DNA from: DAIUCA01 sp964613675
GTDB lineage: Bacteria > Pseudomonadota > Gammaproteobacteria > Competibacterales > Competibacteraceae
Assembly: GCA_964613675.1 (NCBI GenBank)
Contig: CAZTIH010000112.1
Location: 1 to 8,539, forward strand
Direction of reading: 5' to 3'
DNA: 8,539 nucleotides
Position numbers and translations under genes: made by a program. The notes below the pieces were generated by a model. The model worked only from the letters and a program-made list of their open reading frames with translations. It did no database searches and was not told the DNA's origin. Below, piece by piece: positions 1-5,591 of the stretch (its first letter is position 1; each line of letters begins with the position of its first letter).

Positions 1-1
1 A

Positions 2-1006
2 TTGAAATCAAACGCGATTTTGATTTGTCATGCGTTGACTGGAGATCACCACGCCGCAGGTTACCATCAGATAGATGAAACAAAGCCAGGATGGTGGGAT
101 ACGATGGTTGGCCCGGGTAAACCCATTGATACTCATCACTTTTTTGTGATCTGTTGCAACAATTTGGGCGGATGTCGGGGGTCAACCGGGCCAAATACGG
201 TCAATCCACTCACGGGCAAAGTTTACGGCCCCGAATTTCCGATTGTCACGGTGCGCGATTGGGTCAAAAGTCAGGCGCGTTTAGCCGATTTCTTTGGAAT
301 TCAAAAGTTTGCCGCAGTGATTGGCGGAAGTTTGGGAGGAATGCAGGCAATACAATGGGCGATTGATTTTCCAGAACGCGTTGATCACGCCATTGTCATT
401 GCAGCGGCTCCTTACTTGTCGGCTCAAAATATCGCCTTTAGTACAGTGGCGCGGGCTGCGATTCGGTGGGATACCGCATTCGCAGAAGGGCATTATGCAG
501 AATACCATCAGTTGCCACGCCGCGGTTTGGGGTTAGCGCGCATGTTGGGACACATCACTTATTTGTCTGATGCCGGAATGGCGACCCGTTTTGGTCGGGA
601 TTTGCGAAGTGAGTCACTGCAATTCAATTTGGATCAAGAATTCCAAGTCGAAAGCTATTTGCATTATCAAGGTGAACGTTTTGCAGATCGTTTTGATGCG
701 AATAGCTACCTTTTGATGACTAAAGCGCTCGATTATTTTGACCCCGCAGCAGAATATCAGAATGATCTGACAGCAGCGTTCAGACAAACCAAAGCGTCAT
801 TTCTGGTGATCTCTTTCTCAAGTGACTGGCGGTTTTCGCCGATGCGTTCGCGAGAAATGGTTAAGGCGATGGTCGCGGCAAATTGTCCGGTCAGTTATGC
901 AGAAATTCAGGCGGCACAAGGACATGACTCATTTTTACTGCCAATTCCCAATTATCTACAGTTGATGAAAACCTATCTAAAACGTCTTGCGGAGCTAATT
1001 TCGTGA
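2..1006 (+). CDS. metX: Homoserine O-acyltransferase MetX, 5'-truncated by window edge
   Basis: This enzyme transfers an acetyl or succinyl group from CoA to the hydroxyl of L-homoserine, the first committed step of methionine synthesis, in the cytosol. The visible 334 residues have the alpha/beta-hydrolase fold signatures of the family: HALTG and NLGGCRGSTGP near the start, the nucleophile elbow GGSLGGMQA (Ser at codon 329-331), DWRFSP carrying the catalytic Asp (codon 824-826) and QGHDSFLLP carrying the catalytic His (codon 923-925). The family is about 380 residues long, so roughly 45-50 N-terminal residues lie upstream of the window. The TTG at 2 is an internal codon, not a start. The stop overlaps metW by four bases (GTGA). 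Whether the acyl donor is acetyl-CoA or succinyl-CoA cannot be decided here; many proteobacterial MetX proteins use succinyl-CoA despite the usual 'acetyltransferase' label. Identification is very secure. Confidence 0.96.
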   Translation: MKSNAILICHALTGDHHAAGYHQIDETKPGWWDTMVGPGKPIDTHHFFVICCNNLGGCRGSTGPNTVNPLTGKVYGPEFPIVTVRDWVKSQARLADFFGIQKFAAVIGGSLGGMQAIQWAIDFPERVDHAIVIAAAPYLSAQNIAFSTVARAAIRWDTAFAEGHYAEYHQLPRRGLGLARMLGHITYLSDAGMATRFGRDLRSESLQFNLDQEFQVESYLHYQGERFADRFDANSYLLMTKALDYFDPAAEYQNDLTAAFRQTKASFLVISFSSDWRFSPMRSREMVKAMVAANCPVSYAEIQAAQGHDSFLLPIPNYLQLMKTYLKRLAELIS

Positions 1007-1605
1007 GAACTGATTTCGAGTTGATCGCAAGCTGGATTCCCCCGCAAAGCCGCGTATTAGATTTGGGATGTGGAGATGGTGCATTACTCGCTTATCTGCA
1101 AACACATTTACAGATAAAGGGATATGGCTTAGAGATTGATTTGTCGTTATTCAATCAAGCCGTCGAGCGTGGGGTTTCGGTCATTCAGATGGACTTAGAA
1201 CAGGGTTTGGCCGACTTTGCTACCCAGAGCTTTGACTTCGTGCTGATGACGCAAACGCTTCAGACATTGCGTCACACCGAACAGTTATTGGCCGAAATGT
1301 TGCGCGTCGGGAAGCAGGGGGTGGTCACTTTTCCGAATTTTGGTCACTGGCATTGTCGTTGGCAACTTCTGAAAGGGAAAATGCCCGTCAACAAGATGTT
1401 ACCCTTTAATTGGTATGACACCCCTAATTTGCATCTTTTCACTATTGCTGATTTTGAACAGTTTTGCGCACATCGCCAAATCGTGATCCGCGAACGTGCT
1501 GTGGGAGATGTTCATTATCGGGCAAGTTTATTAGCGCGTTTGTGGCCTAACTTACTGGCTGAACAGGCGTTATATCGCCTAAGTCGAAATGAGGAATATG
1601 CCTAA
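1003..1605 (+). CDS. metW: Methionine biosynthesis protein MetW
   Basis: MetW is a small methyltransferase-fold protein that sits beside metX in many proteobacteria and is thought to support MetX in homoserine acylation; its own reaction is not settled. At 200 residues it has normal family length. The SAM-binding motif I is seen as VLDLGCGDGALL near residues 19-30, with an acidic residue after strand 2 (YGLEID). The family block RWQLLKGKMPVNKMLPFNWY, followed by DTPNLHLFT, is well conserved. The GTG start at 1003 is chosen because it overlaps the metX stop, is preceded by GGAG at 991-994 (8-base spacing), and gives the usual short N-terminus before motif I. Its TAA stop shares one base with the next gene's ATG. 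Confidence 0.95.
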   Translation: MRTDFELIASWIPPQSRVLDLGCGDGALLAYLQTHLQIKGYGLEIDLSLFNQAVERGVSVIQMDLEQGLADFATQSFDFVLMTQTLQTLRHTEQLLAEMLRVGKQGVVTFPNFGHWHCRWQLLKGKMPVNKMLPFNWYDTPNLHLFTIADFEQFCAHRQIVIRERAVGDVHYRASLLARLWPNLLAEQALYRLSRNEEYA

Positions 1606-3944
1606 TGCCATGGCGATTGTTGGCCTTATTATTCGTATTACAGCTCGGAATTGGCGGGGCTTTTTGGGTTTTGTTGCAACAACAACAACAGCAACTTCAC
1701 CAAATTCACGCCGCCGCTAATGGTCAGCTTTTAGCCTATGCAATCGCCCCTTATCTGATGTCGGCAACCTCTGAAAATGCGCTACAAGACTATCTGCGAA
1801 TGATAAGTCACGAAGTTTCTTTTGCAGCGATCTTCAAAACTACAGATAGTACGCGGTTAGTTGCAGAAATCGGCCAATTACCTCCCCCATTTTCCGTTCA
1901 AAATTTTCCCGAAAATCTCCCCCAATTTCAGATTCAGAAGTTGCCAATCACTTGGGGGAATAGAACAATCGGTCAGCTATGGACGGTTTATTCACTTCAG
2001 TCTGAAAAAACATCAGAATTTTTGATGCGAGATACAGCGATATTGTTAACCCTATTATTACTGCCTTGGGGAATTTTGGGGCTATGGTTTAGGCGAGTAA
2101 ATCGCCAGTTATTGCAGTTGAATCAGTATCTTTCAGCAAAATCTGATCGTCGAAACTTCCCTGTTTGCACGGGATGGTTGCAGAAATTTAGCCACGCTTG
2201 GGCGACATTCTTCGAGCAATTGCAGGTACAACATCAGGATTGGGCAAATCGCCATGAAGTCTTGGCGCAGGAAGCGCTTCGATTTAACGCGATGCTGCGG
2301 GGGATCAATGCCGTCGCTTGGGAAGCGAATTTGACGAATGGCCAATTTATTTTTGTGAGTAACGAAGCGCCCAATTTGCTCGGCTATCCTGTAGAACACT
2401 GGTGCAGCCCCCTCTTTTTTGAAAATACGATTCATGCAGATGATCGCAACTGGGTGCTCAACCTCTTAACTCATCGGGGTTCAGAACGCGAAAGTTATAG
2501 TGTCGATTTCCGTGCGCTTCATCTGAACGGTAACTGGATATGGTTAAGGTTGATTGGCTCTGTTGAGAAACGCGATCAAGACTCTATCCTCGCAGGCATC
2601 ATTTTTGACATTAGTAAAGAACGTCAAAGCCAACAGCAACTCGTTGATTTGACTAATAAAGATCCTATGACGGGTTTGACGAATCGGCGCTATTTTCAAG
2701 AATTATTTGCCGCACAGATTAGTCACAATCAGCTTATCGGCATGGGAGGCGCGCTGCTTTTTCTCGATGTCGATCAATTTAAGTTCGTCAATGACACCTT
2801 GGGGCATCATGCAGGTGACGAATATCTGAAAAAATTGGCGATTCTGCTGCAAAAAACACTGCCAGAGGACTGCATTTTGAGTCGGATTGGCGGCGATGAG
2901 TTTGGCATTTTGATTCCAATGGCGAATAGAGAACGGGCAAGTGAGATTTCTCAACATCTCTTAGTCGCAATGCGGCAGCAAGAATTTCGTTGGAATAATC
3001 GAACTACGCCCTTTAGTGCCAGCATCGGCGTGACGCTATTTCCAGAACATGGCGATCAGATTAGCGAACTGATGGCCCGCACAGATGCCGCCGTTTATTT
3101 GGCCAAAGAAGAGGGCCGTAACACCTATCGGTTTTTTCAAGGCGATGCAGATTCAGAAAAAATGCAAGAAAAGCTCTATTGGGAGGAGCGAATTCGCAAT
3201 GCGCTGAGATTTGACCAGTTTTTGCTTTATTTTCAACCTATTGTGCGCCTTTCAAACGGAGAAATTCAGCATTACGAGACGCTCTTACGGATGCAAGACA
3301 AGGATAATAAGGTCATTGCACCGGGGCGCTTCATCACTATTGCAGAACGTTTTGGTTTGATTAAGGACATCGACCGTTGGGTGGTTGCAAATGCAATTCG
3401 AGCACAGGGGTACAGTCAACAGATCGGTAGACCCGTTTCGTTGACGATTAATTTGTCGGGCAGACATTTTGGTGGACGGGAAACCGATAATGAAATTCTG
3501 GATGTGATTCGGCAATCAACTCTGAAATATCACGCTGATCCGCATCACATTATCTTTGAAGTGACCGAAACCGCTGCTGTAGAAAACTTTTCTTCTGCTT
3601 GTGACTTTATTCGCGATCTGCGGAAGTCGGGTTACCGCTTCGCATTAGATGATTTTGGCGCGGGATATTCGTCTTTTGACTACTTACGCAATATTGAGGT
3701 CGATTATGTGAAGATCGACGGAAGTTTCGTGCGCAATTTGCACAATAGTGAAGTAGATCGCGTGTTTATCAGCGCCATTACCAACATGTCGAGCAATCTC
3801 AAACTCAAGACGATTGCCGAATTCGTCGAGAATCAGCAAATTGTCGATATTCTGAAGCAGTTAAAAGTGGATTATGGGCAGGGGTATCATTTTGCTAAAC
3901 CTGCCCCTAATTTTTTGCCCGAACGCTTTATAAAAGTGGGCTAA
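1605..3944 (+). CDS. Membrane-anchored PAS-GGDEF-EAL cyclic-di-GMP turnover protein
   Basis: Predicted inner-membrane protein of 779 residues that may make and/or degrade cyclic di-GMP. Order: TM1 about residues 5-24, six glutamines (25-30), a periplasmic region of about 115 residues with no recognised domain, TM2 about 144-162, a linker, a PAS domain about 227-340, GGDEF about 347-508 and EAL about 525-775. The cyclase signature is intact (RIGGDEFG, GGDEF at 429-433). The upstream RxxD inhibitory site is absent: the positions where Arg and Asp are expected read Pro and Cys. In the EAL domain the signature is ETL (558-560), keeping the catalytic Glu. The other metal and catalytic elements are visible: INLSG, FEVTE, DDFGAGYSS, KIDGSF, AEFVE and QGYHFAKP. 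Both activities are therefore plausible. It starts one base inside metW (TAATG) with GAGG at 1591-1594. The PAS or periplasmic ligand is unknown. Confidence 0.93.
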   Translation: MPWRLLALLFVLQLGIGGAFWVLLQQQQQQLHQIHAAANGQLLAYAIAPYLMSATSENALQDYLRMISHEVSFAAIFKTTDSTRLVAEIGQLPPPFSVQNFPENLPQFQIQKLPITWGNRTIGQLWTVYSLQSEKTSEFLMRDTAILLTLLLLPWGILGLWFRRVNRQLLQLNQYLSAKSDRRNFPVCTGWLQKFSHAWATFFEQLQVQHQDWANRHEVLAQEALRFNAMLRGINAVAWEANLTNGQFIFVSNEAPNLLGYPVEHWCSPLFFENTIHADDRNWVLNLLTHRGSERESYSVDFRALHLNGNWIWLRLIGSVEKRDQDSILAGIIFDISKERQSQQQLVDLTNKDPMTGLTNRRYFQELFAAQISHNQLIGMGGALLFLDVDQFKFVNDTLGHHAGDEYLKKLAILLQKTLPEDCILSRIGGDEFGILIPMANRERASEISQHLLVAMRQQEFRWNNRTTPFSASIGVTLFPEHGDQISELMARTDAAVYLAKEEGRNTYRFFQGDADSEKMQEKLYWEERIRNALRFDQFLLYFQPIVRLSNGEIQHYETLLRMQDKDNKVIAPGRFITIAERFGLIKDIDRWVVANAIRAQGYSQQIGRPVSLTINLSGRHFGGRETDNEILDVIRQSTLKYHADPHHIIFEVTETAAVENFSSACDFIRDLRKSGYRFALDDFGAGYSSFDYLRNIEVDYVKIDGSFVRNLHNSEVDRVFISAITNMSSNLKLKTIAEFVENQQIVDILKQLKVDYGQGYHFAKPAPNFLPERFIKVG
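1677..1694 (+). repeat. CAA/CAG codon run encoding six glutamines
   Basis: Six consecutive Gln codons (CAA x4, CAG, CAA) follow directly after TM1 of the PAS-GGDEF-EAL protein. The tract is short, in frame, and probably part of the membrane-exit segment. A change in copy number would keep the frame, so it would not act as an on/off phase-variation switch. Confidence 0.7.
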
Positions 3945-3976
3945 TGAATGGGCGAAGAGATCACTTGATGGCAAGC

Positions 3977-4002
3977 AAAAAATGGGCTAACAAATAAGCC
4001 AT
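3977..4002 (-). terminator. Probable intrinsic terminator of the mutS-fdxA-moaB-membrane protein operon
   Basis: Read on the minus strand, ATGGCT (4002-3997) pairs with AGCC-C-AT (3988-3982) with one bulged base and an eight-base loop, and is followed immediately by six T residues (3982-3977). It lies 37 bases past the TAG stop of the membrane-protein gene. The stem is short and bulged, so strength is uncertain. Read on the plus strand the hairpin lacks a following T run, so it does not clearly terminate the metX operon. Confidence 0.5.
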
Positions 4003-4030
4003 GAGGTTGTCATAAATAAATGGGCTGACA
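3980..4030 (+). repeat. Short direct repeat AAATGGGCTRACA, two copies 38 bp apart
   Basis: Copies at 3980-3992 and 4018-4030 differ at one base. Two shorter relatives, TGGGCTAA at 3937-3944 (overlapping the stop of the upstream gene) and TGGGCGA at 3949-3955, lie nearby. The first copy forms one arm of the proposed terminator. This may be leftover from local duplication in the convergent intergenic space; no function is evident. Confidence 0.45.
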
Positions 4031-4038
4031 GTAAAATT

Positions 4039-4713
4039 CTAAATGGCGTGATATAGCTGAATTATGGCAATCACGATCACTAAAAAACCGGCAGTTAAAC
4101 GAACCGATTTTCGTTGTAAAAATCGGCCTAATGAAGCGGCAAATAAACCCATGCCCAGTAATGCGGGTAGGGTGCCTAATCCAAACGCCAGCATTAGCAT
4201 GGCTCCGTTAACACCATTGCCGCTTCCCAACGTGGCGATCAAAGCGCTGTACACCAGTCCACAGGGAAGCCAGCCCCAAATTACGCCCAAAAACAAAGCC
4301 GATTTAATCGACTTCACAGGTAAAAACTGTTGACCTATAGGGCGTAAATGGCGCCACACAAAGTAGCCTATTTTTTCTAAATGACTGACAAAGTGGACGA
4401 TATTGGCGATGTATAACCCCAGTAAGATCATAATACCCGCCGTGACAAATTGCAGGCTTCGCTGGAGGGCGTGCAAATCGCTTAATTCCACTAATAGGCC
4501 GCCCAACCCGCCGATAATGGCCCCCGCCAATACATAACTGGTAATACGACCCGTGTTGTAGGCGATCAAATATGCAAAAACGCGAGTACTGCGACGGTTT
4601 TCAGGCGCTAATCCCAAGGTTAATAAACTACTAATGCCGCCGCACATCCCAAAGCAATGCGCGGCGCCTAATAGCCCAATTAAGCTATGCGTGAAGAGGG
4701 CTTCTGAATTCAC
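4039..4713 (-). CDS. DsbD_2-type (TauE/SafE-like, UreH-like) six-helix membrane protein
   Basis: Polytopic inner-membrane protein of 224 residues with six predicted helices (about 8-33, 45-75, 83-106, 135-163, 166-195, 204-224). Family hallmarks are HCFGMCGG (residues 19-26) in the first helix, YNTGRITSY in the second, and LPCGLVYSAL around Cys151 in the fourth. The paired half-motifs recall the DsbD/CcdA membrane domain, which suggests thiol or metal chemistry. In other proteobacteria relatives often sit with cytochrome oxidase assembly genes. Automated labels say 'sulfite exporter', but nothing here shows sulfite transport. The start is GTG at 4713-4711; an in-frame TAA at 4719-4717 rules out an upstream start. 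No Shine-Dalgarno is visible, so translation may depend on coupling to moaB, which ends 21 bases upstream. The stop is TAG. The family call is firm; the function is open. Confidence 0.85.
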   Translation of the reverse strand: MNSEALFTHSLIGLLGAAHCFGMCGGISSLLTLGLAPENRRSTRVFAYLIAYNTGRITSYVLAGAIIGGLGGLLVELSDLHALQRSLQFVTAGIMILLGLYIANIVHFVSHLEKIGYFVWRHLRPIGQQFLPVKSIKSALFLGVIWGWLPCGLVYSALIATLGSGNGVNGAMLMLAFGLGTLPALLGMGLFAASLGRFLQRKSVRLTAGFLVIVIAIIQLYHAI

Positions 4714-4734
4714 GAGTTAAATGCAGTTTTTCAA

Positions 4735-5247
4735 TTAGGTTTCCCGTAATCGCGGCAGTAATTCGACTAAATTGCAGGGGCGATTGCGCATGTCTAATTG
4801 GGGAGCAATCAACTTGCTCCAGCCTAATCGGCAAGCGCCTGTTGAACCGGGTAAGCAGAAAATGTAGGTACCGTTGGCCATCCCCGCGACCGTGCGAGAT
4901 TGCATGGTCGAGGTGCCGATTTCTTCCCAAGACAGATAGCGAAACATTTCACCAAATCCCTCAATTTCTTTGTCAAACAATGGCTTAACCGCTTCTGGTG
5001 TGCCATCACGCCCCGTTAAACCCGTGCCCCCCGTCGAAATCACCACTTGAATCGCTTCGTCAGCAATCCAACGCGATACCAATGCCCGCAATTGGTAGAT
5101 ATTGTCTGGAATGAGGGTGCGTTCTGCTAATTGGTGACCAGCCTCCTGTAAGGCGGTGGCCAGATAGTCTCCCGACTTGTCTTCAGAGAGCGTGCGCGTG
5201 TCTGATAGCGTGACCAACGCAATTTTCAGAGAGACTAAATCGCTCAT
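4735..5247 (-). CDS. moaB: Molybdenum cofactor biosynthesis protein B
   Basis: MoaB/MogA-fold protein of 170 residues, a cytosolic member of the molybdopterin pathway; the family binds molybdopterin, and related MogA adenylates it before metal insertion. The sequence follows E. coli MoaB closely: VTLSDTRT near the N-terminus, ISTGGTGLTGRDGTPEAV in the substrate-binding region, then GFGEMFRYLSWEEIGTST, QSRTVAGMANGTYIFCLPGS and IAPQLDMRNRPCN. The full-length blocks favour MoaB over MogA. The ATG at 5247-5245 shares one base with the fdxA TAA stop, so the two genes are likely translationally coupled; only a weak GGAA is seen ahead of it. No other cofactor gene is in the window, so the rest of the pathway must lie elsewhere. 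Confidence 0.95.
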   Translation of the reverse strand: MSDLVSLKIALVTLSDTRTLSEDKSGDYLATALQEAGHQLAERTLIPDNIYQLRALVSRWIADEAIQVVISTGGTGLTGRDGTPEAVKPLFDKEIEGFGEMFRYLSWEEIGTSTMQSRTVAGMANGTYIFCLPGSTGACRLGWSKLIAPQLDMRNRPCNLVELLPRLRET

Positions 5248-5570
5248 TAGCGTTCCAAATGAGTCAATTTATTGGGTACACCATCCCACTCGGCAGCATC
5301 AGGTAACGCTTCTTTTTTCTCGGTAATCACGGGCCACTCCTTCGCTAAGTCTGCATTGAGTTCCAAAAAATGCGACTGATCTTCGGGGAGGTCGTCTTCT
5401 GCAAAAATGGCCTGCGCAGGGCATTCGGGGACGCATAAGGTGCAGTCAATGCACTCATCTGGGTCAATCACCAAAAAGTTGGGGCCTTCATGAAAGCAAT
5501 CCACCGGGCATACATCTACACAGTCGGTGTACTTACATTTGATGCAGTTGTCAGTCACAACAAAGGTCAT
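5247..5570 (-). CDS. fdxA: Seven-iron ferredoxin FdxA
   Basis: Small soluble electron carrier of 107 residues with one [3Fe-4S] and one [4Fe-4S] cluster, resembling Azotobacter ferredoxin I. By alignment with that protein, Cys9, Cys17 and Cys50 would hold the 3Fe cluster and Cys21, Cys40, Cys43 and Cys46 the 4Fe cluster; Cys12 and Cys25 match the non-ligand cysteines. The acidic tail after about residue 57 is typical of the FdxA group. The ATG at 5570-5568 is preceded by a good Shine-Dalgarno (TTGAGGT, about seven bases upstream). It lies 21 bases after mutS, an arrangement also found in Pseudomonas, and overlaps moaB by one base. The electron partner is not evident. Confidence 0.96.
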   Translation of the reverse strand: MTFVVTDNCIKCKYTDCVDVCPVDCFHEGPNFLVIDPDECIDCTLCVPECPAQAIFAEDDLPEDQSHFLELNADLAKEWPVITEKKEALPDAAEWDGVPNKLTHLER

Positions 5571-5591
5571 AAATACCTCAAATTTTGAGAG

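Noticed and set aside
2133..2435. 100-codon minus-strand frame inside the GGDEF-EAL gene
   Set aside because: Antisense shadow of a conserved PAS-containing reading frame, with no ribosome site or motif.
4064..4333. 89-codon plus-strand frame opposite the membrane-protein gene
   Set aside because: It is antisense to a well-supported gene with family motifs and shows no protein features of its own.
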